A DNA stretch of 64,000 nt from positions 11,557,475-11,621,474 of the forward strand of contig CAMGYJ010000008.1 in NCBI GenBank assembly GCA_946122785.1. The letters are read 5' to 3'. The translations under genes and the position numbers were made by a program. The DNA is from Linum tenue (Eukaryota > Streptophyta > Magnoliopsida > Malpighiales > Linaceae). Numbering within the stretch: position 1 is the first letter of the stretch; each line of letters opens with the position of its first letter. This document shows, in pieces, positions 44,707 through 54,640 of the stretch. The notes below the pieces were generated by a model. That model did not search any database and was not told the origin of the DNA. It worked only from the letters and a program-made list of their open reading frames with translations.

Positions 44707-44890
44707 CTGCGAAAAAACCGTAGTTCAATTAATATCATAAAATCAAAAATAAAAAATAACAATAAAAAGTAATACAAAATAAACTTACGAGTTAACGTTA
44801 ATCGCAAAACTACTAAAGAAATATAGAGCTACAACAGAAAATTGAAAAGGGAGAAGGAGAGGTGTGAAGAGAAGTGGTTTTCCGGGAAGT

Positions 44891-44898
44891 CTTTTATA
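44891..44898 (-). promoter_or_regulatory. TATA box of the MURA gene
   Basis: On the minus strand TATAAAAG lies about 185 bp upstream of the ATG at 44706, directly inside the right-end palindrome array. Confidence 0.55.
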
Positions 44899-44987
44899 GG
44901 CAAAATCACTTATGAAAAGTCTGCCATGCAGGCCCATGCAGACCCACGTCTGTTATTCTGCATGGCATGTCGGAAATTAATTGACCA

Positions 44988-45195
44988 AAACCGCACCTTG
45001 GGGGTGCGGTTTGTGTGGCAAAACCGCACCTTGGAGATGCGGTTTCTGTAGGACAGACCTGAAACCGCTTGGCCAAGATGCGGTTTTGGTCCAGGATTAT
45101 AAACCGCACCTTAGAGGTGCGGTTTATGTATAAAACGCACCCTGAGAGTGCGGTTTATATATAAAATGCACCTCTAAGGTGCGGTCCATAAAAAA
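44988..45195. repeat. Right-end array of short palindromes in the MULE
   Basis: Six imperfect palindromes of the form AACCGCACCTTnGAGGTGCGGTT occur in tandem, separated by TGTATAAAA-like spacers, for example CCGCACCTTAGAGGTGCGG and CGCACCCTGAGAGTGCG. They mirror the left-end array. Confidence 0.85.
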
Positions 45196-45284
45196 GGGTG
45201 CTATTAGTGTAAATTTTTTCGGCTGGGTGCTATTTTTGTAATTTTTTTAAAAGGTGCTATTTCTGGAAAAATTCCTCCTGGTAG

Positions 45285-46660
45285 TGCGTGGAGCCAACCC
45301 TTCAAACGATGGCTTGGTATACTTGTTGAGTATCACTTGAGCCCATAGTTCGTCCGGATTGGTGAGGAGTCTCCACGCCATTTTCATCATGTAAGCCTCA
45401 TTCGTACGAGTAACAGTTCTCAACCCCAATCCTCCTTCATCCTTTGGTCTACAGATCGTCTCCCAATCCACTAGATGGATTTTCTTCCCCCCTTCCGAGC
45501 TACCCCATACAAAAGCGCGCACCTTCTTATCAATGTAATCACGAACACTTGCCGGTAAGTAAGTGGTCTGCATGGTGTAGGATGGGAGAGAGGAGAGCAC
45601 TGATTGAGCTACGGTAAATCGCGCCTTGTAAGCTAAACACTTCGTCAAAGCCTTGTAAGCAACGTTGCACAGACTGATGGGGCGGAATTGCTCAATCAAA
45701 GTAGGTGTGGGGATCTTTGGAATTAACACCAAGATCGTATTATTGACCTCTGTGATCCTACTTGGATCATCCCATACTTCTTTCGCTAGTCGAGACAAGG
45801 ACTCCCCCACCGTGTCCCAACACCTGTGAAAAAATAGAGGATTCAATCCATCTTTCCCCGGCGCTTTGAGTGCCTCCATAGATTTGATAGCTCGCTGAAT
45901 CTCCTCCGGGTTCACAGGAATTTCTAAATTCTGCCAGCTTGTGCCGTAAAGAGTAGGGAAGTTTTAGCTAGCTTGGGAGCTGCTTCGCACTCATCCGTGT
46001 AAAGCCCCTGGAAAAAGTTCATAGCTAATTGTTGTAACTCCCCTTGATCCTCGATCCAATCCCCCACCTCATTCTTGAGAGCAAGAATCCTGTTTCTTTT
46101 GCGTCGTTGCAAGGTACGAGACTGGAAGTAAGCTTGTTTCTATATCCCGCAGAAATCCAATCAAGCCTAGACTTCTGACACCAAAGCAAGTCCTCTTGAA
46201 ACAGGACCATCTCTAGGTTCTTCCTTATGTTCTCAAGCTGAGTTGACAAGCCCATACCATCATCCTGTTGTTCCAATGAATCAAGTCTGCGAAGAAGAGC
46301 ATCCTTCTTCCTCTGGATGTGCCCAAAAATCTGAAAGTTCCAAATGCTTGCATCTTTCGCAAATGCCTCTGCCGACTGTCCGAAGGTGCTTCCCTTCACC
46401 CAGGCTTGGTGAAGCATATGTTGGAATTCGTCATGGGTTAGTCATGCCGCGAGGAATCGAAATGGCTTTGGCCCAACCGGGCGGACTGGGGTTTGAGTAG
46501 AGATCAGGAGAGGGCGATGGTCTGACTTGATACGAGGCAAGTGACGAACAGACGTCTCCGGATGAGTCGAGAGCCAGTCATTGTTGCCCATGGCCCTATC
46601 CAGGCGCTCCAGAACTCCATTCCTGAACCACGTGAATGCGAGTCCAATGAACCCCAAGTC
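45285..46660 (-). mobile_element. LINE 1, middle segment (end of endonuclease, internally deleted reverse transcriptase)
   Basis: The minus strand reads from the end of the endonuclease (AFTWFRNGVLERLDRAMGN, IKSDHRPLL) through a linker to the start of the reverse transcriptase (MNPEEIQRAIKSMEALKAPG, then GKDGLNPLFF and IPKIPTPTLIEQFRPISLCN). It then jumps directly from KALTKCLAYKARF to QSVLSSLPSYTMQTTYLP, which belongs downstream of the catalytic core. The YADD region is absent, so several hundred bases of the polymerase were deleted. The segment ends at the MULE target site (45284) and at the LTR element (46661). Confidence 0.85.
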
Positions 46661-47648
46661 TGATGCGATCCAAATCCGAAAAGAACCCTCGAACTCGGAT
46701 TATATGATCAAAGTACGCAGCTTCAACGATCTTTTTATGATTTTCTGATGTCGCCTTTCTTGAACTCGAAAAATAAAAGATAATGCGGAATCAATCGGAC
46801 AATCCCAACCGTGATGAAGGGCAATTGGTATATGAAACCAATCGGACAACACCAACTCGTGGAAAGGGGCAATTGATATAGGGTAGAAGCTCGCCACAAC
46901 TAGACGCGTTCTCTAGTTGATAAGAGACACGTGAAACCTCTGGAGCACTCTCGACAGAAGCTTGCACAAAGAACCAGTTCGTTTGAACTTGAAACTTGAA
47001 AGTTGATTGATAATAGAATGAATTACAATGAGGGACTCATCCTCCTTATATAGGCAACGAAAATCCAATCCTAAACTAAGAAAGAAAGCAAACAAACAAC
47101 CAAATCCTACAATTACAAGGAAAACAAAACCTTAAAGGAAAAGTAAAAGGAAAACACAATCCTTAAAAGATAAGGAAAAGACTTGGTCAACAACTCCCTA
47201 GATTCTAGCCTTGCAATCCTCCCTCACATGGCTTGTGTTCACACCTGATATTCCTTTCACACTTGTATTCCTTTCACACCTTGTGTTCACACCATGGGAG
47301 ATCTTCCTTCCTTCCTTCTACCAAGCCCATCTTCTCTTCATTCTAGTCCATAAATCGAGCAACGTGATGGACTTTCCTTCTAGCAAGTCCACGTCCATCA
47401 AGAATAATCCCATTTGATCCTTGTATCGTCGTACTCGGACCTTCATCTTTGGACCATGAGAATTATATATTCTGCCAATTGATTTCACATCAACAAACTC
47501 TTAGGCCTTGCTTGCAAAGACCTTTTCTTCCACCTTGAATGCTTTCAAGCTCTCTTTAAACCTCTTAAATCGTCCCTTGAACCATGGTCCATGTAGGCAT
47601 CTAGTTTGAGCTTGAGTGACGTCATGCGGGGTGAGCGGGGTCGCATCA
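46661..47648 (-). repeat. LTR 1 (988 bp)
   Basis: This is the 3' LTR in transcriptional orientation, bounded by TGATGCGATC and GTCGCATCA. It encodes the C-terminal tail of the neighbouring reading frame, which stops within it at 47501. Confidence 0.92.
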
Positions 47649-48874
47649 TTCCCTCCCTCTTGAAAAATATTTGACCTCAAATCTTGTAGTTTCATGTAGG
47701 CTCTCTTGTACGACTTCATTAACCACGAGCTAGAGTATGCTCCTTGAATGCTAAGCTTATCCACGAACTCTTGTAGACTTCGTCTCTCTCTAATATGTAC
47801 TACATTGTATGGCACTTCATCTCCAATAACGAACTCCATATGCTCAACACGCACACTATAATCTCCCATCTGAATAGACTTGTATTGAGAAGAGCTTGGA
47901 CCATGCTTAGAATCAGAATTTGGCGTTGTGGTTGTACTTGGTGTATTGAAGATGCCTATGGACGAATTTTGATGATATAGGATGACATATGCAATAACCA
48001 AATCTACTCCAATAGATGATGATGATGACTCTTTTGGAACTTCTCTTTCTTCAACTTGTAGATCATTCTTCTTTGTCTCCATATCTTCATTGTCACAGAC
48101 ATCCTTGCGTAGAATTCCATCTTCAATGGTCAACTCAACATGATCTGTAGCTTCTTTAATAAGTGACTGTTTTGGACCCTCCTTTAAATTTATCTCATCA
48201 TGATCAAAGTCCATTATCATGTTGGTGATAGACAACACATTCTCTTCATCTTCTATTTTAAGTTCTTGTTCTTCTTGAGATGACATCAAAGCTTGTGAAT
48301 CCTCTTCACAAGTTACTATAGTAAGCCCATCAACAAGAACTTCTTCTTTCTCTTCCATGTCTTCTTTGACTTCCTCTTCTACTCTTGCTTGAAACTCTTT
48401 CTCCTTCTTCAAATTCTGTTGCATTTGAAGTTTATCCTCATAGATTTCTTTGGGAGATAATGGTTTCAATACAAACTTCAGACCTCTATGCGACAACTTG
48501 TACTTCATGCTGACTCTATCTTGTTGTCCATTTCGATCAAACTGCCATTGTCTTCCAAGCAAAACATGAGCCTCTTTCATTGGCACCACATCACAAAGGA
48601 CTTCATCTTTATATCTTCCAATCTCAAACTTCAATATGGCTTGCTTGGTGACCTCAATTGAACCATCTTCATTAAGCCATTGAAGAGTGTAGGGTTTCGG
48701 ATGTTGCAATATGTTTAACCCCAATTTCTTCACCGAATATTCACTCACCATATTAGTGCAACTCTTTCCATCAATCACAACTGATAGTAGCTTACCATCC
48801 ACTAAGCATCTCGTTTGAAATTTATTCTCCCTTTGCTCGAGATCTTGCTTTGGATTTGAAATCCTTATCGTCAA
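47501..48874 (-). CDS. Gypsy-derived protease-region polyprotein, body 1 (truncated)
   Basis: A 457-residue frame opens with an aspartic-protease-like segment, CLVDGKLLSVVIDGKSCTN, in which the active-site triad is altered (DGK instead of D-S/T-G; many plant gypsy relatives have DGG). VPMKEAHVLLGRQWQFDR and a Glu-rich middle follow. The next part joins straight to the C-terminal FQEGGNDATPLTPHDVTQAQ of gypsy polyproteins, without reverse transcriptase, RNase H or integrase. The frame runs through the polypurine tract and into LTR 1, where a TAA (ASKA then stop) ends it earlier than in body 2. It is probably not functional by itself. Whether it acts in packaging is unknown. Confidence 0.7.
   Translation of the reverse strand: MTIRISNPKQDLEQRENKFQTRCLVDGKLLSVVIDGKSCTNMVSEYSVKKLGLNILQHPKPYTLQWLNEDGSIEVTKQAILKFEIGRYKDEVLCDVVPMKEAHVLLGRQWQFDRNGQQDRVSMKYKLSHRGLKFVLKPLSPKEIYEDKLQMQQNLKKEKEFQARVEEEVKEDMEEKEEVLVDGLTIVTCEEDSQALMSSQEEQELKIEDEENVLSITNMIMDFDHDEINLKEGPKQSLIKEATDHVELTIEDGILRKDVCDNEDMETKKNDLQVEEREVPKESSSSSIGVDLVIAYVILYHQNSSIGIFNTPSTTTTPNSDSKHGPSSSQYKSIQMGDYSVRVEHMEFVIGDEVPYNVVHIRERRSLQEFVDKLSIQGAYSSSWLMKSYKRAYMKLQDLRSNIFQEGGNDATPLTPHDVTQAQTRCLHGPWFKGRFKRFKESLKAFKVEEKVFASKA
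47649..47661 (-). other. Polypurine tract, body 1
   Basis: Read on the minus strand, GAGGGAGGGAA lies directly before LTR 1, the usual second-strand primer position. The same bases encode EGGN within the open frame. An identical tract precedes LTR 2 at 50390-50402. Confidence 0.75.
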
Positions 48875-49387
48875 ATGAGCTTCAGGTTGGATTATTGTTG
48901 CTGCCGCATTATTCCCCTTTAACCCTTGAAGAATAACTTATGTCGTCTTGAGCATTTGCTTCATCATCTCCGTGAATCGTTGATTTTGCTCCATTGTTGC
49001 CTGTCAAGAGCTAACAAAAACAAATTTTTTTTTTCTTCCCACACATACAGCTTTGTGGCTGTAAGACAAAAATTTTTTGTTTTTTTTTTTCACGTGAACA
49101 GTACACGAAAATAAATTAAAAAAAACACAACTCTTTTTTTTCTCACGTGAATAAAAAAACCCTCTTTTTTTTATACCAACTCACGTAAACTAATGAAAAA
49201 AACAATTTTTTCTCTCTTTTTTTTGTTGTAAACGAAAATCAAAATAGTTTTTTCCTTTTTTTTCTAGCAACAAACGATAAAAATACCTTCAAAAAATCTT
49301 CTTTTCTCCACTGTGATTGAACCAGTGATTTTCAATCGCCACTGAGTTTGAACCGGTAATCTTCAAATCGCCTCTGAGTTTGAACCG

Positions 49388-49400
49388 GGCTCTGATACCA
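49388..49400 (-). other. Primer-binding site, body 1
   Basis: The minus strand reads TGGTATCAGAGCC two bases from the end of LTR 2, complementary to the 3' end of initiator tRNA-Met. The equivalent site for body 2 lies at 52138-52150, next to LTR 3. This fixes the element's orientation. Confidence 0.85.
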
Positions 49401-49402
49401 CT

Positions 49403-50389
49403 TGATGCGATCCAAATCCGAAGAGAACCCTCGAACTCGGATTATATGACCAAAGTACTCAGCTTCAACGATCTTCTTATGATTTTCTGATGTCGCCTTT
49501 CTTGAACTCGAAAAATAAAAGATAATGCGGAATCAATCGGACAATCCCAACCGTGATGAAGGGCAATTGGTATATGAAACCAATCGGACAGCACCAACTC
49601 GTGGAAAGGGGCAATTGATATAGGGTAGAAGCTCGCCACAACTAGACGCGTTCTCTAGTTGATAAGAGACACGTGAACCTCTGGAGCACTCTCGACAGAA
49701 GCTTGCACAAAGAACCAGTTCGTTTGAACTTGAAACTTGAAAGTTGATTGATAATAGAATGAATTATAATGAGGGACTCATCCTCCTTATATAGGCAACG
49801 AAAATCCAATCCTAAACTAAGAAAGAAAGCAAACAAACAACCAAATCCTACAATTACAAGGAAAACAAAACCTTAAAGGAAAAGTAAAAGGAAAACACAA
49901 TCCTTAAAAGATAAGGAAAAGACTTGGTCAACAACTCCCTAGATTCTAGCCTTGCAATCCTCCCTCACATGGCTTGTGTTCACACCTGATATTCCTTTCA
50001 CACTTGTATTCCTTTCACACCTTGTGTTCACACCATGGGAGATCTTCCTTCCTTCCTTCTACCAAGCCCATCTTCTCTTCATTCTAGTCCATAAATCGAG
50101 CAACGTGATGGACTTTCCTTCTAGCAAGTCCACGTCCATCAAGAATAATCCCATTTGATCCTTGTATCGTCGTACTCGGACCTTCATCTTTGGACCATGA
50201 GAATTATATATTCTGCCAATTGATTTCACATCAACAAACTCGTAGGCCTTGCTTGCAAAGACCTTTTCTTCCACCTTGAATGCTTTCAAGCTCTCTTTAA
50301 ACCTCTTAAATCGTCCCTTGAACCATGGTCCATGTAGGCATCTAGTTTGAGCTTGAGTGACGTCATGCGGGGTGAGCGGGGTCGCATCA
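49403..50389 (-). repeat. LTR 2 (987 bp), shared by both bodies
   Basis: It has the same ends as LTR 1. It serves as 5' LTR for body 1 and 3' LTR for body 2, and no target-site duplication separates the two bodies. Confidence 0.92.
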
Positions 50390-51474
50390 TTCCCTCCCTC
50401 TTGAAAAATATTTGACCTCAAATCTTGTAGTTTCATGTAGGCTCTCTTGTACGACTTCATTAACCACGAGCTAGAGTATGCTCCTTGAATGCTAAGCTTA
50501 TCCACGAACTCTTGTAGACTTCGTCTCTCTCTAATATGTACTACATTGTATGGCACTTCATCTCCATTAACGAACTCCATATGCTCAACACGCACACTAT
50601 AATCTCCCATCTGAATAGACTTGTATTGAGAAGAGCTTGGACCATGCTTAGAATCAGAATTTGGCGTTGTGGTTGTACTTGGTGTATTGAAGATGCCTAT
50701 GGACGAATTTTGATGATATAGGATGACATATGCAATAACCAAATCTACTCCAATAGATGATGATGATGACTCTTTTGGAACTTCTCTTTCTTCAACTTGT
50801 AGATCATTCTCCTTTTTCTCCATATCTTCATTGTCACAGACATCCTTGGGTAGAATTCCATCTTCAATGGTCAACTCAACATAATCTGTAGCTTCTTTAA
50901 TAAGTGACTGTTTTGGACCCTCCTTTAAATTTATCTCATCATGATCAAAGTTCATTATCATGTTGGTGATAGACAACACCTTCTCTTCATATTCTATTTT
51001 AAGTTCTTGTTCTTCTTGAGATGACATCAAAGCTTGTGAATCCTCTTCACAAGTGACTATAGTAAGCCCAGCAACAAGAACTTCTTCTTTCTCTTCCATG
51101 TCTTCTTTGACTTCCTCTTCTACTCTTGCTTGAAACTCTTTCTCCTTCTTCAAATTCTGTTGCATTTGAAGTTTATCCTCATAGATTTCTTTGGGAGATA
51201 ATGGCTTCAATACAAACTTCAGACCTCTATGCGACAACTTGTACTTCATGGTGACTCTATCTTGTTGTCCATTTCGATCAAACTGCCATGGTCTTCCAAG
51301 CAAAACATGAGCCTCTTCCATTGGCACCACATCACAAAGGACTTCATCTTTATATCTTCTAATCTCAAACTTCAATATGGCTTGCTTGGTGACCTCAATT
51401 GAACCATCTTCATTAAGCCATTGAAGAGTGTAGGGTTTCGGATGTTGCAATGTGTTTAACCCCAATTTCTTCAC
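50059..51474 (-). CDS. Gypsy-derived protease-region polyprotein, body 2 (truncated)
   Basis: A 471-residue frame is nearly identical to body 1 but starts later, because a TAG replaces TCG just upstream of KKLGLNTLQHP at about 51475, cutting off the protease-like start. It has LLGRPWQFDR where body 1 has LLGRQWQFDR. Its C-terminus reads further into LTR 2, past the site where body 1 stops, giving YEFVDVKSIGRIYNSHG and a final DLWTRMKRRWAW. The two bodies carry different nonsense mutations, so they diverged for some time as separate sequences. Confidence 0.7.
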   Translation of the reverse strand: MKKLGLNTLQHPKPYTLQWLNEDGSIEVTKQAILKFEIRRYKDEVLCDVVPMEEAHVLLGRPWQFDRNGQQDRVTMKYKLSHRGLKFVLKPLSPKEIYEDKLQMQQNLKKEKEFQARVEEEVKEDMEEKEEVLVAGLTIVTCEEDSQALMSSQEEQELKIEYEEKVLSITNMIMNFDHDEINLKEGPKQSLIKEATDYVELTIEDGILPKDVCDNEDMEKKENDLQVEEREVPKESSSSSIGVDLVIAYVILYHQNSSIGIFNTPSTTTTPNSDSKHGPSSSQYKSIQMGDYSVRVEHMEFVNGDEVPYNVVHIRERRSLQEFVDKLSIQGAYSSSWLMKSYKRAYMKLQDLRSNIFQEGGNDATPLTPHDVTQAQTRCLHGPWFKGRFKRFKESLKAFKVEEKVFASKAYEFVDVKSIGRIYNSHGPKMKVRVRRYKDQMGLFLMDVDLLEGKSITLLDLWTRMKRRWAW

Positions 51475-52152
51475 CTAATATTCACTCACCAGATTAGTGC
51501 AACTCTCTCCATCAATCACAACTGATAGTAGCTTACCATCCACTAAGCATCTCGTTTGAAATTTATTCTCCCTTTGCTCGAGATCTTGCTTTGGATTTGA
51601 ACTCCCTATCGTCAAATGAGCTTCATATTGGATTATTGTTGCTGCCGCATTATTCCCCTTTAACCCTTGAAGAATAACTTATGTCGTCTTGAGCATTTGC
51701 TTCATCATCTTCGTGAATCGTTGATTTTGCTCCATTGTTGCCTGTCAAGAGCTAGCAAAAACAAAAACAAAATTTTTTTTTCTTCCCACATGTACAGCTT
51801 TGTGGCTGTAAGACAATTTTTTTTGTTTTTTTTTCACGTTAACAGTACACGAAAATGAATTAAAAAAAACACAACTCTTTTTTTTTCTCACGTGAATAAA
51901 AAAACCCTCTCTTTTTTTTTTCTACCAACTCACGTAAACTAATGGAAAAAAACAATTTTTTTCTCTTTTTTTTTGTTGTAAACGAAAATCAAAATAGTTT
52001 TTTCCTTTTTTTTCTAGCAACAAACGATAAAAATACCTTCAAAAAATCTTCTTTTCTCCACTGTGATTGAACCAGTGATTTTCAATCGCCGCTGAGTTTG
52101 AACCGGTAATCTTCAAATCGCCTCTGAGTTTGAACCGGGCTCTGATACCACT

Positions 52153-53136
52153 TGATGCGATCTAAATCTGAAGAGAACCCTCGAACTCGGATTATATGAC
52201 CAAAGTACGCAGCTTCAACGATCTTTTTATGATTTTCTGATGTCGCCTTTCTTGAACTCGAAAAATAAAAGATAATGCGGAATCAATCGGACAATCCCAA
52301 CCGTGATGAAGGGCAATTGGTATATGAAACCAATCGGACAGCACCAACTCGTGGAAAGGGGCAATTGATATAGGGTAGAAGCTCGCCACAACTAGACGCG
52401 TTCTCTAGTTGATAAGAGACACGTGAAACCTCTGGAGCACTCTCGACAGAAGCTTGCACAAAGAACCAGTTCGTTTGAACTTGAAACTTGAAAGTTGATT
52501 GATAATAGAATGAATTACAATGAGGGACTCATCCTCCTTATATAGGCAACGAAAATCCAATCCTAAACTAAGAAAGAAAGCAAACAAACAACCAAATCCT
52601 ACAATTACAAGGAAAACAAAACCTTAAAGGAAAAGTAAAAGGAAAACAAAATCCTTAAAAGATAAGGAAAAGACTTGGTCAACAACTCCCTAGATTCTAG
52701 CCTTGCAATCCTCCCTCACATGGCTTGTGTTCACACCTGATATTCCTTTCACACTTGTATTCCTTTCACACCTTGTGTTCACACCATGGGAGATCTTCCT
52801 TCCTTCTACCAAGCCCATCTTCTCTTCATTCTAGTCCATAAATCGAGCAACGTGATGGACTTTCCTTCTAGCAAGTCCACGTCCATCAAGAATGATCACA
52901 TTTGATCCTTGTATCGTCGTACTCGGACCTTCATCTTTGGACCATGAGAATTATATATTCTGCCAATTGATTTCACATCAACAAACTCGTAGGTCTTGCT
53001 TGCAAAGACCTTTTCTTCCACCTTGAATGCTTTCAAGCTCTCTTTAAACCTCTTAAATCGTCCCTTGAACCATGGTCCATGTAGGCATCTAGTTTGAGCT
53101 TGAGTGACGTCATGCGGGGTGAGCGGGGTCGCATCG
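52153..53136 (-). repeat. LTR 3 (984 bp)
   Basis: This is the 5' LTR in transcriptional orientation. It begins TGATGCGATCT and ends GGGTCGCATC followed by G, then the AAGTC duplication. A four-base TTCC unit of the other LTRs is missing near 52803. Confidence 0.9.
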
Positions 53137-53141
53137 AAGTC

Positions 53142-53919
53142 TATGAGTCTTGCATCATGTACGCAATCCTGGAAATCCTTGATTCGACTTGCATAAAAAA
53201 CAGCTCCACCTAGCTTCTCCGAGGGATTTAAGATAGAGTTAAAATCCCCTGCGATCAGCCATGGTTGGTCTTGGTTTTCCTTTAAAGCACAAATAGCCTG
53301 CCACAGCAAACGACGTTGCATGGGTGCCGGGTTGGCATACACTGCAGTGAGTTGCCACAAGAATCCTGAGTTATCTGGGTTCCTGACTTGCACATGTAGA
53401 AACTGGCTGTTAGAGTCAAGTTGAGTAATCATTAGGTCATTAGCATTCCAAAGAAGCCAAATTCCTCCGGAAAACCCAACCGCATCCACTATGAGTTTCT
53501 TATTAAATGCCATATCTCTTATAACCTCTCTAGCCCTATCACCATTAATTCTGGGTTCTACAATAATTGCTACATGAGGTCTATGCTTTCTCTTGTACTC
53601 TTTAAACACTCAAAGAAATCTTTTGCTACCCGCACCCCTACAATTCCAAACAAATATATTGTAATTCATCAAAAAGATTAAGTTGAGGAAGAACTCCCTT
53701 AGAGGTACTCAGGATGGGTGGACCTCATCCTTGCTCCCATGGGCTATCAGGTTCACTGACGAAACCTTGTTCTTGGGCGACACCTGAAATAGTTCATCTC
53801 CTGGGTTCTGTAGGCTCTGTTGAGCTAGCGTCTCCTTTTTTTTTCTTTGTATAGAAAAGTTAATGTTTGACATGAACCATTTTCCCGTCTTCATTTTTCA
53901 TATTTATAGCCATTAGCTG
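53142..53919 (-). mobile_element. LINE 1, endonuclease segment and end of ORF1
   Basis: The minus strand contains an APE-type endonuclease: a start-like WNCRGAG near 53665, interrupted by a TGA, then PHVAIIVEPRINGDRAREVI (catalytic Glu region), VGFSGGIWLLWNA and PWLIAGDFNSILNPSEKLGG. It is cut by the LTR element just after DARLIDF. A 61-residue frame further right (53709-53894) would be the end of ORF1. The MITE insertion at 53920 bounds it. Confidence 0.82.
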
Positions 53920-54378
53920 TAGGAATGGTAACGGGACAAGTTCGGGGCGGGTATCTTGATACCCATACCCGCCGCGTGGCAGGTCGGGTAATTTATCATG
54001 GGACGTGGGTCGGGTCAGGTAGACTCAATGGGTATGTAATTTATGTGAAAACATTAGAAATATTATTTACTTCCATTAAAAGACCAAGAAAAAAAAACCA
54101 TAATATGATAAAATGTAGTTAAATTATTGGAGAAATTGAGGTTTTCACTTATTTAAAACTTTATTATAGCTAAAATATGAGGTAATAAGAGAGAAATTTC
54201 AAGTAATTTGACTAAGATTACATGTAATTTAGATAAGAACAGGTTGAGAATGGGGCAGGTCAAGTCGACGAGAGGTACCCATGCCGGCCTCGCCCCCGCC
54301 TACGGGACGGGTCGGACACGCCCCAAAACAGGTGAAACAGGGCGGGTAAAACAGGTCGAGTCGGAATTGTCATCCCTA
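53920..54378. mobile_element. hAT-like MITE (459 bp)
   Basis: The ends are TAGGAATGGTAACGGG on the left and TAGGGATGACAATTCCG inward from the right, a very common plant hAT-MITE end type. The flanks ATTAGCTG (53912-53919) and ATTAGGTG (54379-54386) are an 8-bp duplication with one mismatch. The subterminal GGCGGGTA/TACCCGCC words are in inverse orientation. No coding region is present. Confidence 0.88.
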
Positions 54379-54386
54379 ATTAGGTG

Positions 54387-54640
54387 TAACCGTCCTGTAA
54401 CTGCTAGCTAGCCTGCTACCCCAACCGCCTCGGGATCCTCATTGCCGCTTTGATGACAGCTGATGTCAGCTTGATGGCCCATCTTCTTCTAGATACATAG
54501 CTCGCCTCTTCGGCTTGCTATCTTCATCTTGTTACCCATTTTGATGGTATGAGAACTTAACTCTTTTAACCACCAAGACACCATACTTAGTCTTAAAGGG
54601 CTTGGTTTCATCTTGTCGGCTTAAGGAAAGTAAAATATTG
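54387..54640 (-). mobile_element. Possible LINE 1 ORF1 remnant right of the MITE
   Basis: Minus-strand translation gives QDETKPFKTKYGVLVVKR in one frame, similar in style to the region after the zinc knuckle of plant LINE ORF1 proteins, then stops. No 5' end is recognisable, so the LINE is 5'-truncated near here. The assignment is tentative. Confidence 0.4.

Larger units (their letters stand above)
37181..45275. mobile_element. Mutator-like element (MULE) with PMD and MURA genes
   Basis: Flanking 9-bp repeats TCCCGGTAG (37172-37180) and TCCTGGTAG (45276-45284) match except at one base. The ends are inverted repeats: GAGATTTTTCCAATAATATC on the left, and GGAATTTTTCCAGAAATAGC inward from the right, followed by a shared AAAAAAATTACAAAA and AGCACCCA. 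The element is 8.1 kb and holds a plus-strand PMD gene on the left and a minus-strand MURA-type transposase on the right, pointing at each other. When the element is removed, the LINE reading frame continues across the target site. Both genes now carry stops and frameshifts, so this copy is not autonomous. Confidence 0.93.
46661..53136 (-). mobile_element. Tandem Ty3/gypsy-derived LTR element: three LTRs, two internal bodies
   Basis: The order is LTR 46661-47648, body 47649-49402, LTR 49403-50389, body 50390-52152, LTR 52153-53136. LTRs begin TGATGCGAT and end GGGTCGCATCA (the outermost right end has G for the last A). The whole array is flanked by one 5-bp duplication, AAGTC, at 46656-46660 and 53137-53141, inside the LINE endonuclease gene. 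Each body is only ~1.75 kb, with a primer-binding site and a polypurine tract but no polymerase, so the element is non-autonomous. A single outer duplication with a shared central LTR points to unequal recombination between two copies of one insertion. Confidence 0.92.
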
